A DNA stretch of 64,000 nucleotides from Saccharopolyspora erythraea NRRL 2338 (lineage in GTDB: Bacteria > Actinomycetota > Actinomycetes > Mycobacteriales > Pseudonocardiaceae). Location: positions 2,159,584 to 2,223,583 of the forward strand of contig NC_009142.1 in NCBI RefSeq assembly GCF_000062885.1. The letters are read 5' to 3'. Made by a program: the position numbers and the translations under genes. Of this stretch, positions 34,064 through 42,408 are shown piece by piece. The notes under the pieces were generated by a model that was not told where the DNA came from, did no database searches, and saw only the letters and a list, made by a program, of their open reading frames with translations. How positions within the stretch are numbered: position 1 is the stretch's first letter; every line of letters begins with the position of its first letter.

Positions 34064-36178
34064 TCACTTCTTGCCCGCCAGGGCCTCCGGCATCTGGTCG
34101 TAGCGCTCGAACTGCCTGGTGAACCGGGCGCTGCCGGAGCTCAGCGACCGCACGTTGATGGCGTAGCGGGTGAGCTCGCTGGCGGGCACGTGGGCCCGCA
34201 CGACCGTCCACCCGGCGTCCTCCGGCTCGGTCCCGACGACCTTGCCCCGGCGTCCCGACAGGTCGCCCAGCACCGCCCCGAGGTGCTCGTCGGGGATGTG
34301 CACCTCGATCTCGTCCAGCGGTTCGAGGGTGACCAGCCCGGCCTGCTCGGCCGCGGCCTTGAGCGCGAGCGCGCCCGCGGTCTGGAACGCCGCGTCGGAG
34401 GAGTCGACGCTGTGGGCCTTGCCGTCGACCAGCGTGATCCGCAGGTCCACCAGCGGCTGGCCCTCCTCGATGCCCCTCTCGATCTGGTGGCGTACGCCCT
34501 TCTCCACGCTCGGGATGAACTGGCGCGGGATCGCCCCGCCGACCACCTTGTCCACGAACTCCACGCCGGACCCGCGCGGCAGCGGCTCCACCTCGATGTC
34601 GCACACCGCGTACTGGCCGTGCCCGCCGGACTGCTTGACGTGGCGGCCGTGGCCCTTGGCCGACTGGGCGAAGGTCTGGCGCAGCGCGACTCGCACCGGC
34701 TCGGTGTCGATCTCCGCGCCGCCCTCGCGCAGCCGCTGCAGCACGACCTCGGCGTGCGCCTCGCCCATGCACCACAGCACGAGCTGGTGGGTCTCGCTGG
34801 CGCGTTCGAGCCGCAGGCTCGGGTCCGCGGCGATGAGCCGGTTGAGGTTGCGCGCCAGGGCGTCCTCGTCGCTGCGGGTGTGCGCGGTGACCGCGATCGG
34901 CAGCAGCGGCTCGGGCATCGGCCACGGCGTGAGCAGCAGCGGGTCGCTCGGGTCGGACAGGGTGTCGCCGGTCTCGGCGGAACCGATCTTGGTCAGCGCG
35001 CAGAGGTCGCCCGCGACGCAGTGCGAGACCTCCCGCAGGTTCTGCCCCAGCGGCGAGTACAGGTGGGCCACCCGCTCGTCCTCGTCGTGGTCGGGATGGC
35101 CGCGCTCGGCCATGCCGTGCCCGGAGACGTGCACCGGGCGCTCGGGCCGCATCGTCCCGGAGAACACCCGGGCCAGCGACACCCGGCCCACGTAGGAGTC
35201 GACCGAGGTGTGCACCACCTCGGCCGCCAGCGGTCCCGACGGGTCGGGGGTGAGGGTGCGCGGGTTCCGGCCGTCCGGGTCGGTGAACTGCGGCAGCTTG
35301 TGCTCCAGCGGCGAGGGGAAGCCGCGGATGATGCCGTCGAGCAGCTCGGGGACGCCCACGCCGGTCACCGCGCACACCGGCATCACCGGGTGCAGGCCGC
35401 CCCTGGCGACGGCGGTCTCCAGGTCGGCGATGAGCGTCTGCTCGTCGATGGTCTCGCCACCGAGGTAGCGCTCCATCAGGTACTCGTCCTCGCTCTCGGA
35501 GATGATGCTCTCGATCAGCTCGTCGCGCGGTCCGCTGATGCGGCCCTTGACCTCCCGGTCGGCGTCGCTGACGCCCTCGCGGTCGTAGATGCTGGCGGTG
35601 ATCAGCCCGACCAGGCCGTTGACCGAGCCGTCGCCGTCGTGGTGCGGCAGGTACAGCGGCAGCACGCCGGAGCCGAACGCCTCGCGGCAGGAGGCGATGG
35701 CGGCCTCGACGTTGGCGCGCGGCGCGTCCAGCCGCGAGATGACCACGGCGCGCGGCATGCCGACCGCGCCGCACTCGTGCCACAGCGTCTGCGTGGCGGC
35801 GTCGACCCCCTCGGCGGCCGAGACCACGAACAGCGCCGCGTCGGCCGCGCGCAGACCGGCCCGCAGCTCACCGACGAAGTCGGCGTAACCGGGGGTGTCG
35901 ATCAGGTTGACCCGGTATTCCCCGTGCTGCATCGGCGCGACGGCCAGCCCTACCGAACGCTGCTGCTCGATGGCGGCGGGCTCGTGGTCGCACACGGTGG
36001 TCCCCTCGACCACCGAGCCCGCGCGGTTGACGGTGCCGGTCGCGGCGAGCAACGCCTCGGCCAGCGTGGTCTTGCCGGACGCCGAAGGCCCGACCAGGAC
36101 TACGTTGCGGATCATGGCCGGGTCGGTTGGCGCCGGCCCGGCATGACCTCCCACTGTGCTGCTCTGCTTGCTCCCCAT
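34064..36178 (-). CDS. EF-G-like GTPase EF-G2
   Basis: 704-aa five-domain elongation-factor-G paralogue (FusA2 type). The P-loop is GPSASGKTTL (residues ~29-38) and switch II is DTPGYADF. The specificity box that reads NKxD in EF-G reads SRLD here, as in other EF-G2 proteins, which leaves guanine selection and ribosome function uncertain. C-terminal domains IV and V are present (GGHGQYAVCDIEVEPL, GRRGKVVG). The mycobacterial homologue is not essential and has no clear role. ATG (MGSKQSS) follows AGGGAG. It occupies the spot where acyltransferase and pimA usually lie, on the opposite strand, divergent from pdxS. Confidence 0.88.
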   Translation of the reverse strand: MGSKQSSTVGGHAGPAPTDPAMIRNVVLVGPSASGKTTLAEALLAATGTVNRAGSVVEGTTVCDHEPAAIEQQRSVGLAVAPMQHGEYRVNLIDTPGYADFVGELRAGLRAADAALFVVSAAEGVDAATQTLWHECGAVGMPRAVVISRLDAPRANVEAAIASCREAFGSGVLPLYLPHHDGDGSVNGLVGLITASIYDREGVSDADREVKGRISGPRDELIESIISESEDEYLMERYLGGETIDEQTLIADLETAVARGGLHPVMPVCAVTGVGVPELLDGIIRGFPSPLEHKLPQFTDPDGRNPRTLTPDPSGPLAAEVVHTSVDSYVGRVSLARVFSGTMRPERPVHVSGHGMAERGHPDHDEDERVAHLYSPLGQNLREVSHCVAGDLCALTKIGSAETGDTLSDPSDPLLLTPWPMPEPLLPIAVTAHTRSDEDALARNLNRLIAADPSLRLERASETHQLVLWCMGEAHAEVVLQRLREGGAEIDTEPVRVALRQTFAQSAKGHGRHVKQSGGHGQYAVCDIEVEPLPRGSGVEFVDKVVGGAIPRQFIPSVEKGVRHQIERGIEEGQPLVDLRITLVDGKAHSVDSSDAAFQTAGALALKAAAEQAGLVTLEPLDEIEVHIPDEHLGAVLGDLSGRRGKVVGTEPEDAGWTVVRAHVPASELTRYAINVRSLSSGSARFTRQFERYDQMPEALAGKK

Positions 36179-36293
36179 GGCTGCTCCCTGCGCGGATAGC
36201 TGACGCGGACCAGTGTGTCCCCGATCACACACCTGTCCCGCGAGTCGTGCAAGGGAGGTAACCGCATAGGACGGGGTCCCGCACGGGGGAGCG

Positions 36294-36345
36294 GAAGTGG
36301 ACTACCAGGAAAGCGGTGTAGTGGACTGCGCGAATGGTCCAGTTC
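36294..36345 (+). promoter_or_regulatory. Candidate PdxR-type operators before pdxS
   Basis: GAAGTGGACTA at 36294-36304 and GTAGTGGACTG at 36318-36328 are direct repeats 24 bp apart; an inverted relative TGGTCCAGTTC follows at 36335-36345. They resemble the AAAGTGG-CTA motif recalled for MocR-type PdxR regulators of actinobacteria. No pdxR gene is in the window. Confidence 0.5.
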
Positions 36346-36392
36346 GGCTCTAGCCTGGTAGCGCAAGGCGTTGACTTCGAGAAAGGCCGACA

Positions 36393-37310
36393 GTGACCGA
36401 GACCTCCGCCAGCAGCCCCACCGCGCAGCCGGTGACCGGAACCGACGGCGTCAAGCGCGGCATGGCCGAGATGCTCAAGGGCGGCGTGATCATGGACGTG
36501 GTCACCCCCGAGCAGGCCAAGATCGCCGAGGCCGCCGGTGCGGTGGCCGTGATGGCGCTGGAACGGGTGCCCGCCGACATCCGCGTCCAGGGCGGCGTGG
36601 CCCGGATGTCGGACCCGGACATGATCGAGGGCATCGTCAACGCGGTGTCCATCCCGGTGATGGCCAAGGCGCGCATCGGGCACTTCGTCGAGGCGCAGGT
36701 GCTGCAGTCGCTCGGCGTCGACTACATCGACGAGTCCGAGGTGCTGACCCCCGCCGACGAGGCCCACCACATCGACAAGTGGGCCTTCACGGTGCCCTTC
36801 GTCTGCGGTGCCACCAACCTCGGCGAGGCGCTGCGCCGCATCTCCGAGGGCGCGGCCATGATCCGCTCCAAGGGTGAGGCGGGCACCGGCAACGTCGTCG
36901 AGGCGACCCGCCACATGCGCCAGATCCGCGCCGACATCCGCAGGCTGTCGGTGCTCGGCGAGGAAGAGCTGTACGCGGCGGCCAAGGAGCTGCGCTCCCC
37001 GGTCGAGCTGGTCCGCGAGATCGCCAGGACCGGTGAGCTGCCAGTCGTGCTGTTCACCGCGGGCGGCATCGCGACTCCGGCCGACGCGGCGATGATGCGC
37101 CAGCTCGGCGCCGAGGGCGTCTTCGTCGGCTCGGGCATCTTCAAGTCCGGCAACCCCGCCCAGCGCGCCGAGGCGATCGTGAAGGCCACCACCTTCTACG
37201 ACGACCCGGACGTGATCGCCAAGGTCTCGCGCGGCCTCGGCGAGGCCATGGTCGGCATCAACGTCGACGACCTGGAACAGGAGCAGCGCTACGCCAAGCG
37301 CGGCTGGTGA
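36393..37310 (+). CDS. pdxS: Pyridoxal 5'-phosphate synthase subunit PdxS
   Basis: 305-aa lyase subunit of the R5P-dependent vitamin B6 pathway, making PLP from ribose 5-phosphate, glyceraldehyde 3-phosphate and ammonia supplied by PdxT. The family-defining stretches are complete: [28 protein letters not shown], the active-site lysine of VMAKARIGH, and [12 protein letters not shown]. Length is standard. GTG follows a GAAAGG-type site. A perfect hairpin ends the unit. PdxT lies about 6.5 kb away with seven other genes between, although the two proteins form one complex. Confidence 0.97.
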   Translation: MTETSASSPTAQPVTGTDGVKRGMAEMLKGGVIMDVVTPEQAKIAEAAGAVAVMALERVPADIRVQGGVARMSDPDMIEGIVNAVSIPVMAKARIGHFVEAQVLQSLGVDYIDESEVLTPADEAHHIDKWAFTVPFVCGATNLGEALRRISEGAAMIRSKGEAGTGNVVEATRHMRQIRADIRRLSVLGEEELYAAAKELRSPVELVREIARTGELPVVLFTAGGIATPADAAMMRQLGAEGVFVGSGIFKSGNPAQRAEAIVKATTFYDDPDVIAKVSRGLGEAMVGINVDDLEQEQRYAKRGW

Positions 37311-37326
37311 CCTGAGCGTCGTGGGG

Positions 37327-37353
37327 CCGGTGCGACCGTCGCGGTCGCACCGG
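37327..37353 (+). terminator. Perfect 12-bp hairpin after pdxS
   Basis: CCGGTGCGACCG, loop TCG, then the exact complement, seventeen bases after the pdxS stop. Strong GC stem without T-run. Confidence 0.75.
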
Positions 37354-37570
37354 TCCGGCGCATCCGCCGGGTCCGGAAGCGGGCGGATCCGGAAAACAGC
37401 GGCAAATCCGGAAACAGCGGTGGAGCCGGTACAAACAGGGCGATACCGCGACAGTCGCATTCTACGCACTCGCCGCGCTGGTTTCCGTTCCACGCGCAGT
37501 GACGAATCCCCAACGGAGGCAAACGGAAAAACCCGCACTGCCGACGTTGCGCCGGCCTTAGGCTTCGACG

Positions 37571-38725
37571 GTGCGCATTCTGTTCTCAAGCCTTCCGACC
37601 CACGGGCACACCTACCCGCTGCTGCCGCTCGCCGTGGCGGCGCGCAAGGCCGGGCACGAGGTCGTCTACGCCACCGGGGCCGACTTCCACCCGGTGCTGA
37701 CCGCGCTGGACATCGAGCCCGTCGCCGCGGGAATGCCGATCTCGGAGGCGTTCGCCATCGCGAGCAAGGCCGCGGGTGTCACCGATCCCCGCCAGGAGGG
37801 ACCGGCGGCCCAGGAGCGGGTCATCGCCGGGGTGTTCGGCTCGGCGATGCCGCGCCGCTTCTTCGCCGACCTCCAGGACGTCGTGACGCCGGGCAGCTTC
37901 GACCTCGTCGTGCACGAGGCGGGCAACCCCGGCGCCGGGCTCGCCGCCAGGAGGGCGGGCATTCCCGGCGTCTGCCACGGGTTCGGCCGGGTGAACGCCT
38001 CCGGGCTCGGTGACAGGATCGCGGGAGCGCTCGGGCAGTTCGCGGCCGAGATCGGCCAGACGGTCCCGGAGCGCCACGCGAACATCCTGGGCAACCCGTA
38101 CCTGGACATCTACCCGCCGTCGTTGCAGGGCCCGGATTTCCTCGCCACCGGTGACCGCGTCGAGCTGCGTCCGGTGCCCTTCGCCGAACCCGGCGAGCTG
38201 CCCGGCGTGGTCGGCGAACGGGACCGTCCGCTGGTCTACCTGACGCTGGGAACCGCGTTCGGCACCGCCGACGTGCTGAGCACCGCGATCGAGGGCCTCT
38301 CCGGGCTCGACGTGCGGGTGCTGGTCTCGGGCGGGCGGCTCGTCGAAGCCGCGGCGCTCGGACAGCTCCCGGAGAACGTGACCGCGGTGTCGTGGCTGCC
38401 GCAGGCCGACCTGCTGCCGCACCTGGACCTGATCGTGCACCACGGTGGTTCGGGCACCACGCTGGGAGCTCTGGGCGCGGGGGTCAAGCAGCTGCTGACG
38501 CCGCAGGGCGCCGACCAGTTCAACAACGCCGAGGCCGTCGTCGGCGGCGGTGCGGCGCTGAGCCTGCAACCCGGCGAGCTCAGCCCGCAAGCGATCGCCG
38601 ACTGCGCTCGCAAGCTGCTGGAGGGCAGCGAGTTCGACGCACCGGTGCGGGCGCTGGCCCAGGAGGTCGCCGCCATGCCGTCGCCGGAGCAGATCGCGGC
38701 CCGGCTGCCTGAGTTCGCCGGCTGA
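37571..38725 (+). CDS. MGT-type glycosyltransferase (GT1 family)
   Basis: 384-aa GT-B glycosyltransferase of the macrolide/EryCIII-like group. The N-terminus MRILFSSLPTHGHTYPLLPL binds acceptor; the donor site carries TAVSWLPQADLLPHLDLIVHHGGSGTTLGAL (residues ~276-306), where HHGGSGTT contacts the nucleotide-sugar phosphate. It may glycosylate a macrolide or other small molecule for resistance or biosynthesis, but no cluster surrounds it. The GTG has no ribosome site, and TAGGCT lies about seven bases upstream of it, so the mRNA may be leaderless. A very strong hairpin follows its stop. Confidence 0.88.
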   Translation: MRILFSSLPTHGHTYPLLPLAVAARKAGHEVVYATGADFHPVLTALDIEPVAAGMPISEAFAIASKAAGVTDPRQEGPAAQERVIAGVFGSAMPRRFFADLQDVVTPGSFDLVVHEAGNPGAGLAARRAGIPGVCHGFGRVNASGLGDRIAGALGQFAAEIGQTVPERHANILGNPYLDIYPPSLQGPDFLATGDRVELRPVPFAEPGELPGVVGERDRPLVYLTLGTAFGTADVLSTAIEGLSGLDVRVLVSGGRLVEAAALGQLPENVTAVSWLPQADLLPHLDLIVHHGGSGTTLGALGAGVKQLLTPQGADQFNNAEAVVGGGAALSLQPGELSPQAIADCARKLLEGSEFDAPVRALAQEVAAMPSPEQIAARLPEFAG

Positions 38726-38731
38726 CCAGCA

Positions 38732-38766
38732 CCGCTTGGCCGGCGCCGACGGCGCCGGCCAAGCGG
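38732..38766 (+). terminator. Perfect 16-bp hairpin after the glycosyltransferase gene
   Basis: CCGCTTGGCCGGCGCC pairs exactly with its complement over a three-base GAC loop, six bases past the stop. The strongest stem in this part of the window. Confidence 0.8.
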
Positions 38767-38852
38767 CACTCGCGTCTCGTGCCCAGTTCGCCGACGTGCG
38801 GGCCGCGTCGAAACCGCTGCTGGGCCGCGGGCCGGCGGTTACCGGGAGCCGC

Positions 38853-39740
38853 ATGTCCGGGATGCGGGTGCTGGCCGACGAGTCCGAGCGCGGCTGGTGG
38901 CACATGGCCCTGCGCGAGCCCGCCCCGCCGTTGGGCGGCCTGGTCACACGCTACATCGGCTACCGCGAGCGCTCGGCCGTCCCGGTGCGGCGCCGGGAGG
39001 TGCCGACCGGCGAGGTCACGATCATCCTCAGCTTCGGCCCCAAGATCGCGGTGAGCGACCCGCGGGGCGGCAGCGGCCGCGAGCTCACCAGCTTCGTCGC
39101 GCCGGTCGACGACACCTGGGCGGTCACCGAGTACACCGGCGAGCAGCACGGGCTGGAGATGACGCTGACGCCGCTCGGCGCCTCGCGGCTCTTCGGCGTC
39201 CCGATGGACTGCCTCGCCGACCCGGTCACCGACGTCGAGGACCTGCTGGGCCGCACCGGGAGACTCCTCGCCGAGCGGCTCGCCGACGCCTCCGGCTGGA
39301 CCGAGCGCTTCGACCTCCTCGACGCCCTGCTGCCCGCGTTGTTCGAACGCGGGCGTCCGCCTTCGCCCGCCGCGGCGTGGGCCTGGCGCCGCCTGCGGGA
39401 GACCGACGGGCGCATCCCGATCGCCACTCTCGTCGACGACCTCGGGTGCAGCCACCGCTACCTCGTCTCGCAGTTCCGCCACCACGTCGGGGTCACGCCG
39501 AAGACGCCGGCGCGGGTGCTGCGCTGCGGACGCGCGATCCGGCTGCTGGAGCAGGGCGGTCACCGCATCGGCGACATCGCGCTCGACTGCGGCTACAGCG
39601 ACCAGGCGCACCTCAACCGGGACTTCCGCCTGCTCACCGGTACCACTCCAGGTGTGTGGTGCCAGGAGATGCGGCTGGAGCTGCCCAAGCCCGCCGAACA
39701 GGTCAGATTCGTCCAAGCCCGCACCGCGTCCCGCTCCTGA
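38853..39740 (+). CDS. AraC family transcriptional regulator
   Basis: 295-aa regulator with an N-terminal ~190-residue sensing domain and a C-terminal double helix-turn-helix of the AraC type (IPIATLVDDLGCSHRYLVSQFRHHVGVTP, then IGDIALDCGYSDQAHLNRDFRLLTGTTP). ATG giving MSGMRVLAD is chosen because GGGAG lies about five bases upstream; the open frame before it overlaps the terminator hairpin. The gene 52 bp downstream codes a VOC protein, and the two are probably an operon. Confidence 0.86.
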   Translation: MSGMRVLADESERGWWHMALREPAPPLGGLVTRYIGYRERSAVPVRRREVPTGEVTIILSFGPKIAVSDPRGGSGRELTSFVAPVDDTWAVTEYTGEQHGLEMTLTPLGASRLFGVPMDCLADPVTDVEDLLGRTGRLLAERLADASGWTERFDLLDALLPALFERGRPPSPAAAWAWRRLRETDGRIPIATLVDDLGCSHRYLVSQFRHHVGVTPKTPARVLRCGRAIRLLEQGGHRIGDIALDCGYSDQAHLNRDFRLLTGTTPGVWCQEMRLELPKPAEQVRFVQARTASRS

Positions 39741-39792
39741 CGTCGGGGACATCGGGCCGAACCGGCGGCCCCGGCGGAACACAGGAGTGGTC

Positions 39793-40194
39793 ATGAGCGG
39801 CGAACCCAACATCCTCCCCGCGCTGCGCTACGCGGACGCGGCCAAGGCGTGGCAGTGGCTGCACGAGGCGTTCGGCTTCGAGCAGCGGTTCTCGGTCCCC
39901 GGGCCGGACGGGACGATCGCGCACGCCGAGATGGGCCTCGGCGCGGGCACCATCATGTTCGGCTCGGCGTCCCGTGGCGCCGGTGCCCTGATCGATCCCG
40001 ACCCGCGCAAGGCGGAGTGGACGGTCTACGTGTGGGTGCCCGACATCGACGCGCACTACGAGCGGGCGCGACGCGCGGGCGCCGAGATCACGACGGAGCT
40101 CGCCGGCACCGACTACGGCTCGCGCGAGTACGGCGCCCGCGACTTCGAGGGCAACCACTGGGCGTTCGGCACCTACCTGCCGCGGCCGGAGTGA
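39793..40194 (+). CDS. VOC/glyoxalase superfamily protein
   Basis: 133-aa single VOC domain (ILPALRYADAAKAWQWLHEAFGFEQRF...GTDYGSREYGARDFEGNHWAFGTY). Typical of small metal-binding resistance, isomerase or dioxygenase relatives; the reaction cannot be told. AGGAG sits before the ATG. Position behind an AraC regulator suggests co-expression, a common pair in actinobacteria. Confidence 0.85.
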   Translation: MSGEPNILPALRYADAAKAWQWLHEAFGFEQRFSVPGPDGTIAHAEMGLGAGTIMFGSASRGAGALIDPDPRKAEWTVYVWVPDIDAHYERARRAGAEITTELAGTDYGSREYGARDFEGNHWAFGTYLPRPE

Positions 40195-40216
40195 GCGCCC
40201 CGGCCGGGGCCGCGGC

Positions 40217-40777
40217 TCAGACGTGCTCCATCACCAGCACGGCGGTGGTACCGGGTTCCAGAGCCTCGTACTGATGGGGTACGTCGCCGGAGAAGGAGAC
40301 GTAGTCGCCCGGGCCGATCTCCACCAGGTTCGACTCCGGGCCGACCCGCATCCGTCCCGCGGTCAGCACGACGTGCTCGACCGTGCCGGGGATGTGCGCC
40401 TGGGCGTCGCGCACCCCGCCGGGTTCCAGTTCCAGCAGGTACAGGTCCCGGCGGGCGCCGGCCGGGCACGACGACAGCAGCGCGGCCGCGTAGGTCGACT
40501 GCTCCGAGCGCACGAACGTGGCCTGGCCGGCCCGCACGATGCGCACCTGCGGTCTCGGCGGGTCGACGAGCCTGCTGAACGGCACGCCGAGGGCGACCGC
40601 GAGCGCCCACAGCGTCTCCACGCTCGGGTTGCCCGCGCCCGACTCGAGCTGCGAGAGCGTGGACTTGGCGATTCCGGCGCGCTTGGCGAGCTCGGTGAGC
40701 GACAGGCCCACGCGGTCGCGTTCGCGGCGCAGCGCTGCGGAGATGATCTCCAGCGGTGTGCTTTCGGTGGTGCTCAT
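40217..40777 (-). CDS. XRE-cupin transcriptional regulator
   Basis: 186-aa regulator: helix-turn-helix of the XRE type at residues ~10-65 (LSLTELAKRAGIAKSTLSQLESGAGNPS) followed by a cupin domain (PGGVRDAQAHIPGTVEHVVLTAGRMRVG... GDYVSFSGDVPHQYEAL). Such proteins control nearby transporters and sense a small ligand through the cupin. ATG (MSTTEST) is preferred to an upstream extension. It is divergent from azlCD, with two identical operator-like repeats in the gap; it most likely represses or controls the transporter. Confidence 0.88.
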   Translation of the reverse strand: MSTTESTPLEIISAALRRERDRVGLSLTELAKRAGIAKSTLSQLESGAGNPSVETLWALAVALGVPFSRLVDPPRPQVRIVRAGQATFVRSEQSTYAAALLSSCPAGARRDLYLLELEPGGVRDAQAHIPGTVEHVVLTAGRMRVGPESNLVEIGPGDYVSFSGDVPHQYEALEPGTTAVLVMEHV

Positions 40778-40804
40778 GGCGTCGTTCGTTTCACCGGTCC
40801 TTGT

Positions 40805-40820
40805 GTTCGACTTGACGAAC
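40805..40820. promoter_or_regulatory. Operator-like repeat 1, GTTCG-N6-CGAAC
   Basis: Perfect inverted repeat GTTCG-ACTTGA-CGAAC in the XRE-cupin/azlC divergent gap, extended by matching TTG/AAG on the flanks. The same structure recurs exactly 49 bp to the right. Confidence 0.7.
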
Positions 40821-40849
40821 AAGGGGCTCGTTGTTCACGATACCGGACT

Positions 40850-41566
40850 GTGAGTTCGTTACAGCGAACGCGACCCGGTCCTCGGGGGATCTGGCGCGAC
40901 AAGGTCCTGCGCGACGTGCTGTCGATCGCGGCGGCGATGGCCATCGTCGGTGCCTCCCTCGGTGCCATCGCGGTGAGCAAGGGCATCCCGCTGTGGATGA
41001 TCACGCTGATGGGGGCGGTGATCTTCGCGGGCGGCTCGGAGTTCATGGCCGTGGGGCTGATGACCGCGGGCGCGGCGCCGATTACCGCGGTCGTCGGCGG
41101 CCTGCTGCTCAACGCCCGCCACCTGCCGTTCGGCCTGGCGATCGGCGACCTGTTCGCGCGCGGGCCGCTCACCCGGCTGGTCGGCAGCCACCTGATGGTC
41201 GACGAGTCGGTGGCCTTCGCCCTGGCCCAGGAGGATCCGGCGGAGAAGCGGCGTGCTTACTGGCTCACCGGCATCGCCCTGTACTGCACCTGGACACCGT
41301 CGATCTTCGTCGGAGGGCTGCTCGGCCAGCAGGTCGGCGATCCCGACGTCTTCGGTCTCGACGCGGCCCTGCCCGCCGCGCTGCTCGCGCTGATCGTGCC
41401 GTCGCTGCGCGACCTCCCGACCCTGCGCGCCGTCGCGGTCGGGGCCCTGGTCGCGGTCGTGACCACGCCGATCCTGCCGCAGGGGCTGCCGGTGATGGCG
41501 GCGCTCGTGGGCGTCGCCGCCGCGCTGCCGCTGCCGCGCGGGCGCGAGGGGGAGGAGAAGTCATGA
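40850..41566 (+). CDS. azlC: AzlC-type branched-chain amino acid exporter, large subunit
   Basis: 238-aa membrane protein of the LIV-E/AzlC (YgaZ) family, with AVSKGIPLWMITLMGAVIFAGGSEFMAVGLM and LLLNARHLPFGLAIG motifs and about six to seven membrane helices. Together with AzlD it exports branched-chain amino acids or related compounds. The GTG overlaps the operator zone and has no ribosome site, so a leaderless transcript is plausible; internal starts would cut the first helix. The ATG of azlD overlaps its stop. Confidence 0.88.
   Translation: MSSLQRTRPGPRGIWRDKVLRDVLSIAAAMAIVGASLGAIAVSKGIPLWMITLMGAVIFAGGSEFMAVGLMTAGAAPITAVVGGLLLNARHLPFGLAIGDLFARGPLTRLVGSHLMVDESVAFALAQEDPAEKRRAYWLTGIALYCTWTPSIFVGGLLGQQVGDPDVFGLDAALPAALLALIVPSLRDLPTLRAVAVGALVAVVTTPILPQGLPVMAALVGVAAALPLPRGREGEEKS
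40854..40869. promoter_or_regulatory. Operator-like repeat 2, GTTCG-N6-CGAAC
   Basis: GTTCG-TTACAG-CGAAC, identical arms and spacer length to repeat 1. It covers codons 2-7 of azlC, so the bound protein would sit on the transcription start. Confidence 0.7.
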
Positions 41567-41874
41567 CGATGGCAGTGGTGCTGGCCCTGGCGGGCGGCAC
41601 GTACGCCATGCGGCTGGCCGGACCGCTGCTGCGCGGGCGGATCACGATCTCGCCGCGGTGGGAGCGGCTGATGTCCATCGCCGCGATCACCCTGCTCGGC
41701 GCCTTCGTCGTCACGAGCGCGGTGGCCGAGGGCGGTGGCTTCGCGGGCTGGGCCCGGCTGGCCGGCGTCGCCGTCGGCGGCGTCCTGGCCTGGCGGCGGG
41801 CGCCCTTCGTCGTGGTGGTCGTCGCCGCCGCCGTGACCACGGCGGGCCTGCGGTTCTTCGAACTCGCGGCCTGA
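41563..41874 (+). CDS. azlD: AzlD-type branched-chain amino acid exporter, small subunit
   Basis: 103-aa AzlD (YgaH) family protein with three to four hydrophobic segments and the GTYAMRLAGPLL start typical of the family. ATG overlaps the azlC stop as ATGA, so the two subunits are made in step. GGAGGAG precedes it. Confidence 0.87.
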   Translation: MTMAVVLALAGGTYAMRLAGPLLRGRITISPRWERLMSIAAITLLGAFVVTSAVAEGGGFAGWARLAGVAVGGVLAWRRAPFVVVVVAAAVTTAGLRFFELAA

Positions 41875-42408
41875 GGCTCGGGCGGGGCGGCGGCTTGGGC
41901 TGTCCGGCGTGCCGCGTGGGAAGGCTCCGGGGGCGGTTTCGCCGGGAGGTTGCGTGTCGGGCCGCGGCGTCCGCCGGGATGGCTGGCCGTCTGGCCGCCC
42001 GCGGCTGCCTTGCTGTTCGGCCGCTGGTGCCCGGCTGCTCTCGCCGCTCCGCAGGTCCGGCTGATCGACGCTTTGGTGCCCGGCTGCTCTCCCTGCTCCG
42101 CAGGTCCGGCTGATCGACGCCTTGGTGCCCGGCCGCTCTCGCCGCCTTTGTGCCCGGCCGCTGCCGCCAGAGGGCGCCGCCGCGTGTCGCCGGGCCGCTT
42201 ACGTCCGGCCCGCGCTCGCCGCTGCTGCCTGGCCGTGTCGCCACAGCGCGCCCCGGCCGCCACGCCGCCCCCGACCAGCGCCTTCCCCCTCGATGTAAGC
42301 GCTCGTTAACCCCAATCGCGGGTCACCTGAACGTGGTGATTAGGGTCTCCCCAACCGAACCGGGAGTACCCACCGGTACCTCGGATGCAGTAACGAGCTG
42401 ACCCACCC
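41875..42408. other. Long noncoding gap with tandem repeats between azlD and a permease
   Basis: 534 bp without a supported gene. Long antisense frames here are products of GC richness and of the 49-bp repeats. The last 100 bp (42300-42400) are lower in GC and probably hold the permease promoter. Confidence 0.45.
42026..42150. repeat. 49-bp tandem repeats
   Basis: Units start at 42026, 42075 and 42124 with a period of exactly 49 bp; the first two are full length and differ at few bases, the third is partial. Each begins GGTGCCCGGCTGCTCTC and contains GCAGGTCCGGCTGATCGACG. Noncoding position. Confidence 0.8.

Noticed and set aside
41265-42263. Long minus-strand frame over the 49-bp repeats
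   Set aside because: Low-complexity, no start signal, antisense to azlCD at one end.
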